64,000 bases of DNA from JAFAXD01 sp051985675 (GTDB taxonomy: Bacteria; Pseudomonadota; Alphaproteobacteria; Rhizobiales; Xanthobacteraceae), in assembly GCA_051985675.1 (NCBI GenBank), contig JBPYFJ010000088.1, positions 1 through 64,000 on the forward strand, given 5' to 3'. The notes beneath the pieces are model-generated. The model made no database searches. It saw only the letters and a program-made list of their open reading frames with translations, and was not told the origin of the DNA. Shown piece after piece: positions 27,009-35,806 of the stretch. Both the position numbers and the translations under genes were made by a program. Each line of letters begins with the position of its first letter. Position 1 is the first letter of the stretch.

Positions 27009-28541
27009 CTATGGCGGTGGTCGTGAGCGCCCGGGCGGCAGGATTGCCCACCCGACCTTGACGGTTCCGCGGCCCCACCGCATCGGCAGGTCTAAGGGCG
27101 CCTGCACCTGTGCGCCGTCCGCAATCGCCGCGTAGGGTTCGGGCAGGTTGGTCCGGTCGTCCCCGGTCCACACTACGGCCGCTCCGCGCGTTCGCACGTC
27201 TCCCGGGTCGATCCACGGGGCGCGCGCGAACTTGCCGTCGATAACGGTGAGCGGGTGGGTTGAGCCATAGTGATGAATATTGCCACCCAGCCACATGTCC
27301 GAAATGACGTAGCGAAGCGGGGTTCCGGTCGCGGCCCGGAAGCGATCGGAAATCTCCGCGGCGAGGCGATCGCCGGGAAACAGCGACGCGCGGTAATAGC
27401 GCGACCCGACAAACGGAAGCACGGCGTAATCCACGACGAACGCGAGCACGTAGGCGAGCGTCACGATCGCCCAGGTGGCGCTGATGCGCGCGAGCCGCGG
27501 GCGGTCGAGCGGTGTGCGCGCGCGCATCACCAGCCAAAGACCGAGGAACAGCCAGAACGGATAGCCCCACATGGTGATCAGGCGATCCCCGCTCACCACG
27601 CCGCCGGCGATCAGCAGGAGCGCCGGTCCGAACACGATCAGTGCGATGATTTTGCGATCGCGCGGATCCGCGGGCGGCGCCGGGGAATCGTTGCGCGGAT
27701 AGACCAACGGCAGGGCGATCAACGCCGAGGGGATGAGCCAAAACAACTGGCCAACAACAAAAATCAGGGGGCGCTCGAGGTGGTCGAGCGCGCCGCGCGC
27801 CGGCGCGAGCCGCGCCTGCGCATAGGTGAGGGGCAGGAAGTCGTTCGCGATCAGCCAGATCAAATGCGGCAGCGCGACTAGCACGCCGACCGCGATCGCG
27901 ACGTAGGGCCCGGGCGTGCGCAGCGCGCGGCGTGCGACGGGATCGATCAACACGAACGCGGCCATCGGCATCGCCAGCATCACGATAAAATACTTGGCCC
28001 AAAACGCGAGCCCGAGCGCGGCGCCGAGCAAGGCCCAGAACGCGAGGCGGCCCTCGCGCAATGCGCGATGGAATGCAAAGCCGGCCAACGCCCAGAACGG
28101 CAACTGAACGACGTCATGGTTGAATTTCGCGGCCGTGAAGTTGAAATAGTGCAAACCGTCGACGATCAAGACGCTCGCCAACGCGCCGGCGGTGCCGACG
28201 AGCGGCAGTGCCGCGAGCCACACGATCGCAAAGGCGGCGATAACGACGATCTGGGAGAGCAGATAGTAGCTCCAGTCGGCGCCGACCAATCGATGCATCA
28301 CCTCGACCATCCACCACGGCATCGGCGGCAGCTTGTCGTAACCGAGTTGCCATTCCGGGCCGTAAGTCCGGGCTTCGATCAGGTCGAGCGGCAGATTGGG
28401 ATAGAGGATGGTCGGTACCAGCGTCCAGATCGCGATGTGCACCAGGCAAAATACCGCGAATGCGGCGCGCGGATTCGCGCCGATCCACGCCAGTGGCGGG
28501 ACGGCTTCGAACGTTCTGCCAACGTTGTCGAGGGCGCGCAT
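27009..28541 (-). CDS. GT39-family membrane glycosyltransferase (ArnT/Rgt-like)
   Basis: A 510-residue polytopic protein with about eleven membrane helices. The first periplasmic loop contains LPLDLIEARTYGPEWQLGYD followed by KLPPMPWW, the acidic-pair loop typical of GT39/GT83 enzymes and close in pattern to rhizobial Rgt transferases. Such enzymes take a sugar from polyprenyl phosphate and attach it to lipid A or LPS core on the periplasmic side. The GT2/GtrA/deacetylase module 6 kb away could supply its donor. The start MRALDNVGRTFEAVPP is chosen for topology; no strong ribosome-binding site is seen and a GTG at 28571 is possible. Confidence 0.8.
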   Translation of the reverse strand: MRALDNVGRTFEAVPPLAWIGANPRAAFAVFCLVHIAIWTLVPTILYPNLPLDLIEARTYGPEWQLGYDKLPPMPWWMVEVMHRLVGADWSYYLLSQIVVIAAFAIVWLAALPLVGTAGALASVLIVDGLHYFNFTAAKFNHDVVQLPFWALAGFAFHRALREGRLAFWALLGAALGLAFWAKYFIVMLAMPMAAFVLIDPVARRALRTPGPYVAIAVGVLVALPHLIWLIANDFLPLTYAQARLAPARGALDHLERPLIFVVGQLFWLIPSALIALPLVYPRNDSPAPPADPRDRKIIALIVFGPALLLIAGGVVSGDRLITMWGYPFWLFLGLWLVMRARTPLDRPRLARISATWAIVTLAYVLAFVVDYAVLPFVGSRYYRASLFPGDRLAAEISDRFRAATGTPLRYVISDMWLGGNIHHYGSTHPLTVIDGKFARAPWIDPGDVRTRGAAVVWTGDDRTNLPEPYAAIADGAQVQAPLDLPMRWGRGTVKVGWAILPPGRSRPPP

Positions 28542-28756
28542 GAAACGGGCAAATCCACCAGTGCCGGGCACGCGATGTCCCTGACCGATGCGGGCGTCGA
28601 AATCAAGCGATCTTGTCGCGCTTGACCCCTTCCGCCTGGTGCGGTTGCGTGCGCCGTCGCATGGGGATTGACCCGACAGTCGGTCAAACTGATGATGAAC
28701 GCGGATCAAGCCGACGCGCATCGCATTGACCGCGGCCGGCACCCGTGAGGATGGCC

Positions 28757-30043
28757 ATGCTTCGTTTAACCGAGCTGTTCGTTGCGGTCGGCATGTTGTT
28801 GATCGCCGGTGCGCTCGGCAGCGCGTCCGTCCTCGCGCTCGGATTGCCCCGCACGGAAGGCGCGGTGATGGCGTTGGCGGCCTTTGTGGTTCTCGTCCTC
28901 TACTATCTGGCGGCAAACCGGGCGCGCGAGCGCCGCGATGCGGCGCGCCAGATTGTCGACCTGTCGCGTGGCATCGCCGATCTCGCCCGGCAGGTCGGCC
29001 AGCAGGAACAGCGGCTTGCCGCGCTTGCGAGCGGCAGCGAGGCGGCGATCCAGAATTTGTCAGCCCTGCATCAGCCGTTGGCGGCCGAGGTCGCCGAGCT
29101 CCGCACGGTGGTCGGTCAACTCACCGGCGCGATTGGCGGAGCGGAAGAGATCGTTGCCTTCGCGCCGGCGTCCGCGTTCGCGGCGGCCGGTCGAGGCGTC
29201 GCCGGGGCAGCCGGTGTCGGCGCACCCGACCGTCCAATCACTTCGGAAGCAAATGCCGCGCTGGCTGCCCACATCCGGCAAGCCATCCAGTCGGGCGGCG
29301 TCGACACCTATGTGCAGCCAATCGTGACGTTGCCGCAGCGCAAGGTGGCTTGTTACGAGGCAACTCCGCGCTTGCGGGGCGCGGGCAATGTGCCGTCGGT
29401 GGCGGCGGACTTTCTGGAGGCGGCGGAAGGCGCCGGACTGGCCGGCGAGGTCGATTTGTTGATGGCGTTTCGGAGCGTGCGTGTTGCGCGCCGCCTGAAC
29501 TCCGGCCACGAGAACATCGCGGTCTTCTGCAATCTCGCGCGGCCGACATTGAGTGAACGCGAGACCTTTGCGCGGATCGCCGACTTCATGGAGGCAAACC
29601 GCGCGCTTGCGCCACTGCTGGTGTTCGAGTTCGCGCTCGCCTCGTGGCGCGCGCTGCGCGCGCGCGAGCAGGAGGCGCTGTCGACTCTGGCGAGCTTCGG
29701 GTTTCGCTTCTGCCTCGATCGCGTGACCGACCTGCGGTTCGATCCGCTCGAGCTCGCCGAACGGAGCTGCGCCTATGTTAAGGCGCCGGCTGCGCTGTTG
29801 CTGGATTCCACCGTCGGGTCGGGCCGGCCGACGGAGCTTCCGAGCGAGCTTGCGCGCGTCGGCATCAAGATGATCGCCGAAAAGGTCGAGGCCGAGGCGA
29901 CGGTGATGGACTTGCTCGATCTCGACGTCCGCTATGCGCAAGGCGGGCTGTTCTCGCCCGCCCGCCCGGTCCGCTCCGAGGTCGCGGTCGACGGCGCCGA
30001 GGCGGCCATCTTGCCCGCGGCCGCGAGCCGGGTATCGCATTAG
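28757..30043 (+). CDS. TipF-like membrane protein with degenerate EAL domain
   Basis: A 428-residue protein with two N-terminal membrane helices (about 5-28 and 36-53), a coiled coil (about 58-125) and an EAL domain (about 165-410). The catalytic signature is broken: EATPRLR replaces the EAL-x-R motif, and the DDFG-T-G motif region reads LDRVTDLRFD. KA at YVKAP and the EKVEAE segment are retained. It is therefore unlikely to cleave cyclic-di-GMP but may bind it. The layout matches TipF, the Caulobacter flagellar-pole positioning protein. No flagellar genes are nearby. The start is supported by GAGG six bases upstream. Confidence 0.72.
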   Translation: MLRLTELFVAVGMLLIAGALGSASVLALGLPRTEGAVMALAAFVVLVLYYLAANRARERRDAARQIVDLSRGIADLARQVGQQEQRLAALASGSEAAIQNLSALHQPLAAEVAELRTVVGQLTGAIGGAEEIVAFAPASAFAAAGRGVAGAAGVGAPDRPITSEANAALAAHIRQAIQSGGVDTYVQPIVTLPQRKVACYEATPRLRGAGNVPSVAADFLEAAEGAGLAGEVDLLMAFRSVRVARRLNSGHENIAVFCNLARPTLSERETFARIADFMEANRALAPLLVFEFALASWRALRAREQEALSTLASFGFRFCLDRVTDLRFDPLELAERSCAYVKAPAALLLDSTVGSGRPTELPSELARVGIKMIAEKVEAEATVMDLLDLDVRYAQGGLFSPARPVRSEVAVDGAEAAILPAAASRVSH

Positions 30044-30151
30044 CCGCACGGCTACGATCTCAGCGATCGTCGCAGGCGTTCACGTCCTTGCGGGGGGACT
30101 GCGTGAGATGTCGCTTGACGGCGGCGCCGCGCTCGCGTTCCTGACCCGGTC

Positions 30152-31015
30152 ATGAGTCCCACACACTACTTTACCGATCGCTTCGAGCAGCTCGCCGACC
30201 GCTACGACGTCGTTTTCTGTGACGTCTGGGGGGTCGTGCACAATAGCGTCATCGCCTTTCCCGAGGCCGCGGATGCGCTCGGACGCTTCCGCCGCAAGGG
30301 TGGGGCGGTCATTCTCATCACCAATGCCCCGCGGCCGGGCGAGGTGGTGTTGCGCCAGCTCGATCGGCTCGGGATGCCGCGCGCGAGCTACGATGGCATC
30401 GTTGCGTCGGGCGACGTAACCCGCGGTATCATCGCCAAGCGCCGCGGCGCGATCCATCACCTCGGCCCGGAGCGGGACCTGCCGATCTTCGAGGGGCTCG
30501 AAGTCGAGTTTGCGCCGCTCGAGCGCGCCGATTTCACGGTCTGTACCGGCCTGTTCAACGATGAGGGCGAGACGCCCGACGACTACCGCGATCTCTTGAG
30601 CGCGATGCGCGCGCGCAACTTGTTCATGCTGTGCGCCAATCCAGACCTGGTGGTCGAGCGCGGCCACAAGCTGCTCTACTGCGCCGGCGCGCTCGCCGAC
30701 ATCTATCACTTGCTTGGCGGAGAGGTCCTCTATGCCGGCAAACCCCACCCGCCAATCTATGAAGAGGCGCTCGCCAAGGCGCAGACCGCGCTCGCACGCG
30801 CGGTCACGCCTGATCGCGTGCTGGCGATCGGCGACTCGATCCGGACCGATCTCAAGGGGGCGCGTGCGTTCGGCATCGACTGCCTGTTCGTGACGCGCGG
30901 TATTCACTCCGAGGAACTCGGCAACAGCGAAAATCCGGATGCCGCCGCGCTCGCCGGCATTTTCAAGAAGGCGGGCGTTGCGCCCATGGCCGTCACCCAC
31001 CGGCTGGCATGGTGA
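30152..31015 (+). CDS. HAD-IIA family sugar-phosphatase-like protein
   Basis: A 287-residue haloacid dehalogenase-type hydrolase. Motif I is DVWGVV (24-29), motif II lies in LITNAPRP, and motifs III/IV are GKPHPPIYE and AIGDSIRTDLKGA. The DxWGV form and the late GKPHPPIYEEAL place it in the class IIA group near NagD (I recall a TIGR01459-type family). Members dephosphorylate sugar phosphates or nucleotides; the substrate is unknown. It is followed by ribF after three bases, so the two are probably co-transcribed and it might act in flavin metabolism. Confidence 0.8.
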   Translation: MSPTHYFTDRFEQLADRYDVVFCDVWGVVHNSVIAFPEAADALGRFRRKGGAVILITNAPRPGEVVLRQLDRLGMPRASYDGIVASGDVTRGIIAKRRGAIHHLGPERDLPIFEGLEVEFAPLERADFTVCTGLFNDEGETPDDYRDLLSAMRARNLFMLCANPDLVVERGHKLLYCAGALADIYHLLGGEVLYAGKPHPPIYEEALAKAQTALARAVTPDRVLAIGDSIRTDLKGARAFGIDCLFVTRGIHSEELGNSENPDAAALAGIFKKAGVAPMAVTHRLAW

Positions 31016-31018
31016 TCG

Positions 31019-32014
31019 ATGCAAGGCGGCCCAAAGCGGTTCGCGGTTGTACGCGACGGTCTGCACCACGATCCAGGCCCGCTACGCGGCGCGGTGGTTG
31101 CGATCGGCAATTTCGAAGGCGTGCATCGCGGGCATCGGATCGTGATCGATAAGGCCGTTGGGCTCGCGCGCGCGCTCGGGCGGCCGGCCGCGGTGTTGAC
31201 GTTCGAGCCGCATCCGCGCGCATTCTTTCGGCCCGACGAGCCGGTATTCCGGCTCAGCGACGAACGCGCCAAGATCCGGCTGCTGGCGGCGACCGCGCTC
31301 GACGGCGCGATCATCCTGCGGTTCGACCAGGAACTCGCGGAGCTCGCGGCGGAAGATTTTGTCGAGCGCGTGTTGCGCCGGCAGCTGGCGATCTCAGGCG
31401 CCGTGATCGGGTTTGATTTTCACTTCGGCAGGGGGCGTCAGGGCACGCCCGAATTTCTCCGCGCGCAAGGCGCGCGTGACGGCTTTGCGGTTGAAGTCGT
31501 TCCGGAGGTGAGGGAGGAGATCGGAGAGGGGGCGGCGCGCCGCTTCTCGTCGGGCGCGGCGCGCGCGGCGCTCGCGGCCGGCGACGTTGCCGATGCGGCT
31601 GAGTTGCTCGGCTATCCGTGGTTCGTCTCTGGAATCGTGCGGCGCGGCGAGGCGCGCGGGCGCGAGCTTGGGTTTCCGACCGCCAATCTGGCGCTCGACG
31701 CCGGTTGCCAATTGCGTCACGGCATCTATGCGGTGCGCGTGGCCGTCGGAGGCCGCCGCTACGGCGGGGTTGCGAGCTTCGGTCGCCGTCCCACCTTCGA
31801 CAACGGCGCGGTGCTGCTCGAGGTGTTTCTGTTCGATTTCGCGGGCGACCTCTACGGCCAGTCGATCGATATCGCCTTCATCGGATGGATCCGGCCGGAG
31901 TTGAAGTTCGACAGTGCCGCCGATCTGATCAAACGAATGAACGAGGATGCGCGCGAAGCGCGGGCCATTCTCGCCGCCGCCGGCGACGTGTTTCCGCCGC
32001 TGGCCGAGCCGTAG
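31019..32014 (+). CDS. ribF: Bifunctional riboflavin kinase / FAD synthetase
   Basis: A 331-residue cytoplasmic enzyme that makes FMN from riboflavin and then FAD. The N-terminal nucleotidyltransferase half shows GNFEGVHRGHR, the family HxGH-type site, and TFEPHPRAFF. The C-terminal riboflavin-kinase half shows RGRELGFPTANL and the ligand region around GVASFGRRPTFDN. The length is normal. It starts three bases after the HAD gene and is followed by a strong hairpin that also ends the convergent RlpA-like gene. Confidence 0.95.
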   Translation: MQGGPKRFAVVRDGLHHDPGPLRGAVVAIGNFEGVHRGHRIVIDKAVGLARALGRPAAVLTFEPHPRAFFRPDEPVFRLSDERAKIRLLAATALDGAIILRFDQELAELAAEDFVERVLRRQLAISGAVIGFDFHFGRGRQGTPEFLRAQGARDGFAVEVVPEVREEIGEGAARRFSSGAARAALAAGDVADAAELLGYPWFVSGIVRRGEARGRELGFPTANLALDAGCQLRHGIYAVRVAVGGRRYGGVASFGRRPTFDNGAVLLEVFLFDFAGDLYGQSIDIAFIGWIRPELKFDSAADLIKRMNEDAREARAILAAAGDVFPPLAEP

Positions 32015-32016
32015 CC

Positions 32017-32062
32017 AAAAAAACATCGGCACGGCGCCTCCCCCCCGAGTGGCGCCGTGCCG
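32017..32062. terminator. Bidirectional terminator between ribF and the RlpA-like gene
   Basis: A perfect 12-bp inverted repeat, CGGCACGGCGCC (32027-32038) and GGCGCCGTGCCG (32051-32062), lies between two convergent stop codons. On its left is a run of seven A residues (32017-32023), which gives a T-run on the minus strand and a classical terminator for the leftward gene. The hairpin probably also ends the ribF transcript. Confidence 0.85.
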
Positions 32063-32080
32063 GCCGACATGATCGAAAAA

Positions 32081-32434
32081 TCAGCTGTGACCGATCACGT
32101 CGATCTCTACCGGTGCGAGGCCCGAGCATCCGATCGCATAGGCCGCCGCCGGCGTGAGATCGATGACGCGCCCGCGCACGAACGGTCCGCGATCGTTGAT
32201 GCGGACCACGACCGATCGGCCGGTGTCATTGTTGGTGACTTTGACCAGCGTACCGAATGGCAAACTCCGGTGCGCCGCCGTCATGTGGTGCGCGTGGGCG
32301 TATTCGCCGTTGGCGGTGCGCTCGCCCGAGTAGACCGAGGCAATGCCTGATTGACAAAAACCAGAGGTCGCGAGGCTGGTGGAAAAGGCAAGGAACGAGA
32401 AAGCGAATAAAACGCATCGGCTCTTCAAAGCCAT
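32081..32434 (-). CDS. RlpA-like (double-psi beta-barrel) exported protein
   Basis: A 117-residue protein with a Sec signal (hydrophobic 7-22, cleavage near GFCQS). The mature part is almost only the RlpA barrel: GIASVYSGERTANGEYAHAH, LPFGTLVKVTNN, VVVRINDRGPFVRGR and an IDLTPAAAYAIG helix. RlpA proteins are septal-ring lytic transglycosylases that cut denuded glycan strands. This one lacks the SPOR domain of full RlpA and so may not be targeted to the septum. The second of two adjacent ATGs is chosen because AAGGA lies six bases before it. Confidence 0.85.
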   Translation of the reverse strand: MALKSRCVLFAFSFLAFSTSLATSGFCQSGIASVYSGERTANGEYAHAHHMTAAHRSLPFGTLVKVTNNDTGRSVVVRINDRGPFVRGRVIDLTPAAAYAIGCSGLAPVEIDVIGHS

Positions 32435-32836
32435 CATTTATCCTTCGGATTGTTGAGGGGAGTGCGATCCGCGAAGCGCGATCGCGGGGGCCGTATGCGT
32501 GGCCGAATGCGGCTTTTATGTGCGCCGCAGCATTACTTTGGTACCCGAGTTTCGAGCCTGAACTTATTGCTCAAATTCCGCGCATCGCGCGCAACAGAGT
32601 TGCGTCGATCGCGCGATGCGCCTCATGAAGTGAGGCGCTATCGCAAGGGCGCATAAGAGGCATGAGTCACGCGAGCGCGATTGACGGGAACTCTTTTGCA
32701 GGTTCGGCACTCGGCGCGCGTGATTCGCGACGGTTCGGAGCTGGAGGATCGGAGCGCGATCCGGGAGATCGAAAGCGCGCCACACACGGTCCGGAATGGG
32801 TTACATGACCAGTGCGCCCCTGCTACACAGCCCGGC
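32435..32836. other. Intergenic region before ileS, with a perfect 8-bp hairpin
   Basis: This 402-base region carries the promoters for the leftward RlpA-like gene and the rightward ileS. Its clearest structure is a hairpin, GCGCCTCA (32618-32625) and TGAGGCGC (32631-32638) with a five-base loop and no T-run, about 200 bases before ileS. An in-frame extension of ileS upstream to 32681 exists but has no family similarity that I recognise. I see nothing else to report. Confidence 0.45.
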
Positions 32837-35806
32837 ATGAGCGAGACCGACTACAGCAAGACGCTGTTCCTGCCGCAGACCGCTTTCCCGATGCGGGCCG
32901 GGCTGCCGGAGCGGGAGCCGCAGCTGTTGGCGCGCTGGCGCGAGCTCGGCCTCTATGCGCGCCTGCGCGCGGCCGCCGGGGGCCGGCCGAAGTTCATCCT
33001 GCATGACGGTCCGCCCTACGCCAACGGACCGATCCATATCGGGCATGCGCTCAACAAGATCCTCAAGGACGTGGTGTCGCGCAGCCAGCAGATGCTCGGA
33101 TTTGATTCGAATTACGTGCCCGGCTGGGACTGCCACGGCCTGCCGATCGAATGGAAGATCGAGGAGGACTATCGGGCCGCCGGCAAGAACAAGGACGCCG
33201 TCCCGATCGTCGAATTCAGGCGCGAGTGCCGCGCGTTCGCGGATCGCTGGATCGCGCTGCAGCGCGACGAGTTCATGCGGCTCGGCATCGAAGGCGACTG
33301 GGACAACTACTACACCACCATGTCGTTCGCCGCCGAGGCGCAGATCGCGCGCGAGATCATGAAGTTCGCGGCCAACGGCACGCTCTATCGCGGATCCAAG
33401 CCGGTGATGTGGTCGGTGGTGGAGAAGACCGCGCTGGCGGAAGCCGAGGTCGAGTACGAGGACTACACCAGCGATATGGTGTGGGTGAAGTTTCCGGTGC
33501 AGCAGTCATCCAGTTGGGCACGCTCGCACGACCGCGCGCTGGCGGGCGCGTCGGTCGTGATCTGGACCACCACGCCGTGGACCTTGCCCGGCAATCGCGC
33601 GATCTCGTTCTCGCCGCGGATCGCGTACGGGCTCTACGAAGTGATTGAAGCCCCGCCGGGCAACTGGGCCAAGGCCGGCGACACCTTCATCCTGGTCGAC
33701 GCGCTCGCCGCCGATGTGATGGCGCAGTCGCGTGTGACGGCCTACGAGAAGCGCGCGGTGGTCGGGACTGAAACGCTCGAGGGACTCGTCTGCGTGCACC
33801 CGCTCAAGGGGTTCGCCGGCGACTACGCCTTTCCGGTGCCGCTGCTGCCGGGCGATCACGTCACGCACGAGACCGGCACTGGCTTTGTGCACACTGCGCC
33901 CAGTCACGGCCGCGAGGACTTCGAGGTGTGGAGCGCGAACGCGCGTGCCCTCGCGGAGCGCGGTATCAACACGGCGATCCCCTATACGGTCGATGAGAAC
34001 GGCGCCTTCACCGACCAGGCACCGGGCTTTACCGGCAAGCGCGTGCTCACCGACACGGGCGACAAGGGCGACGCCAACGATGCGGTGATCAAGGCGCTGA
34101 TCGGCGCCGGGATGCTGATCGCGCGTGGCCGGCTCAAGCACCAATACCCGCACTCGTGGCGCTCGAAGAAGCCGGTGATTTTCCGCAACACGCCGCAATG
34201 GTTCATCGCCATGGACGAGCCGATCGCGGACGGCGGTCACGCGCGCCAGGGTGACACGCTGCGTCACCGCGCGCTCAGCGCCATCAAGGCGACGCGCTGG
34301 GTGCCGCCGCAGGGCGAGAACCGCATCACCGGCATGATCACGAACCGACCCGACTGGGTGGTGTCGCGCCAGCGTGCGTGGGGCGTACCGATCGCGGTGT
34401 TCATGCGCGAGCGTCCCGACGGCTCCGTCGAAATTCTCAAGGATGAACGTGTCAACGCCCGCATCGCCGACGCATTCGAGCGCGAAGGCGCTGACGCTTG
34501 GTACGCCGAGGGCGCGCGCGAACGCTTTCTAGGTGGGCGGGCGAATGAGGATTGGAAAAAAGTCGATGACATCCTCGACGTCTGGTTCGACTCAGGCTCG
34601 ACCTATGCCTACACCCTTGAGGTGCGCGACGACCTCAAGGTCCGTCGCCGGCTCGACGGCGGGCCGGACAGCGTGATGTATCTCGAAGGCTCCGACCAGC
34701 ATCGCGGCTGGTTTCACTCCTCGCTGCTCGAGAGCTGCGGCGCGCGCGGGCGTGCGCCGTTCGATATTGTCGTGACCCACGGCTTCACTCTCGACGAGGC
34801 GGGCCGCAAGATGTCGAAGTCGCTCGGCAACGTCATCGCGCCCCAGGATGTGATCAAGCAATCGGGTGCCGACATTCTGCGGCTCTGGGTGTGCGCAACG
34901 GATTATTGGGACGATCAGCGCATCGGGCCGGAAATCCTGAAAACCACCGTCGACACCTATCGCAAGCTGCGCAATACGATTCGCTGGATGCTCGGCAACC
35001 TCGCGCATTTCCGGCCGGAGGATCGCATCGCCGAGAACGAGATGCCCGAGCTCGAACGGCTGATGCTGCACCGGCTGGCGGAGCTCGACGTCCTGGTACG
35101 GCAGGCCTACGCGGATTTCGACTACAAGCGCATCTTCGCGGCGCTCAACGCGTTCATGACCTCCGACCTGTCGGCCTTCTACTTCGACATCCGCAAGGAT
35201 GCGCTCTACTGCGATCCGCTCTCCTCGGTGACCCGCAAGGCGTGCCTGACCGTGCTCGATCATTTGTTCCGTGCGACCGTGACCTGGCTCGCACCGATGC
35301 TGTGCTTCACCGCGGAGGAAGCCTGGCTTGCGCGCGACCCGCATGCAACCTCGGTGCACCTCGAGCTCTTTCCGGACGTGCCGGCGGTTTGGCGCGACGA
35401 TGCGCTGTCGGAGAAATGGCGCAAGGTTCGCAGCGTGCGCCGGGTGGTGACCGGGGCGCTTGAGCTCGAGCGCGCCGCCAAGCGGATCGGCTCGTCGCTT
35501 GAATCCGCGCCGCTCGTCTATGTCTCCGATCCGGATCTGTTCGGCGCGCTCGCCGACATGGACCTCGCCGAGGTCTCGATCACATCGGGTGCAACGCTGG
35601 TCCAGGGCGACGGTCCACCGACGGCATTTCGGCTGCCCGACGTGCCCGGGGTCGCGGTCGTGCCGGCGCTGGCCGAAGGGCGCAAATGTGCCCGCTCGTG
35701 GAAGATCTCCGCGGCGGTCGGCAGTGATCCGCAGTACCCGGACGTGACCCCGCGCGACGCCCAGGCGTTGCGGGAGTGGAAGGCGTTGCGCAAGGCGGCC
35801 GAATAG
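32837..35806 (+). CDS. ileS: Isoleucine-tRNA ligase
   Basis: A 989-residue class I synthetase. It has the HIGH motif (67-70, in PPYANGPIHIGH), the KMSKS motif (658-662) and the editing-domain segment VIWTTTPWTLPGNRAI. It charges tRNA-Ile in the cytoplasm and edits valine. At the C-terminus, where many bacterial enzymes carry a zinc finger with two CPRC-type pairs, only one Cys remains (CARSW, residue 951) and the second pair is absent, so the zinc site is lost. ATG 32837 begins the usual family N-terminus MSETDYSKTLFLP. The stop codon abuts the lspA start, which implies coupling. Confidence 0.97.
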   Translation: MSETDYSKTLFLPQTAFPMRAGLPEREPQLLARWRELGLYARLRAAAGGRPKFILHDGPPYANGPIHIGHALNKILKDVVSRSQQMLGFDSNYVPGWDCHGLPIEWKIEEDYRAAGKNKDAVPIVEFRRECRAFADRWIALQRDEFMRLGIEGDWDNYYTTMSFAAEAQIAREIMKFAANGTLYRGSKPVMWSVVEKTALAEAEVEYEDYTSDMVWVKFPVQQSSSWARSHDRALAGASVVIWTTTPWTLPGNRAISFSPRIAYGLYEVIEAPPGNWAKAGDTFILVDALAADVMAQSRVTAYEKRAVVGTETLEGLVCVHPLKGFAGDYAFPVPLLPGDHVTHETGTGFVHTAPSHGREDFEVWSANARALAERGINTAIPYTVDENGAFTDQAPGFTGKRVLTDTGDKGDANDAVIKALIGAGMLIARGRLKHQYPHSWRSKKPVIFRNTPQWFIAMDEPIADGGHARQGDTLRHRALSAIKATRWVPPQGENRITGMITNRPDWVVSRQRAWGVPIAVFMRERPDGSVEILKDERVNARIADAFEREGADAWYAEGARERFLGGRANEDWKKVDDILDVWFDSGSTYAYTLEVRDDLKVRRRLDGGPDSVMYLEGSDQHRGWFHSSLLESCGARGRAPFDIVVTHGFTLDEAGRKMSKSLGNVIAPQDVIKQSGADILRLWVCATDYWDDQRIGPEILKTTVDTYRKLRNTIRWMLGNLAHFRPEDRIAENEMPELERLMLHRLAELDVLVRQAYADFDYKRIFAALNAFMTSDLSAFYFDIRKDALYCDPLSSVTRKACLTVLDHLFRATVTWLAPMLCFTAEEAWLARDPHATSVHLELFPDVPAVWRDDALSEKWRKVRSVRRVVTGALELERAAKRIGSSLESAPLVYVSDPDLFGALADMDLAEVSITSGATLVQGDGPPTAFRLPDVPGVAVVPALAEGRKCARSWKISAAVGSDPQYPDVTPRDAQALREWKALRKAAE

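Noticed and set aside
32681..32836. 52-residue N-terminal extension of IleRS
   Set aside because: No similarity to IleRS N-termini and no ribosome-binding site; the family start is at 32837.
32435..32836. T-box or other riboswitch in front of ileS
   Set aside because: There is no T-box core sequence and no terminator/antiterminator pair, and such leaders are not expected in alphaproteobacteria. Only a single hairpin is present.
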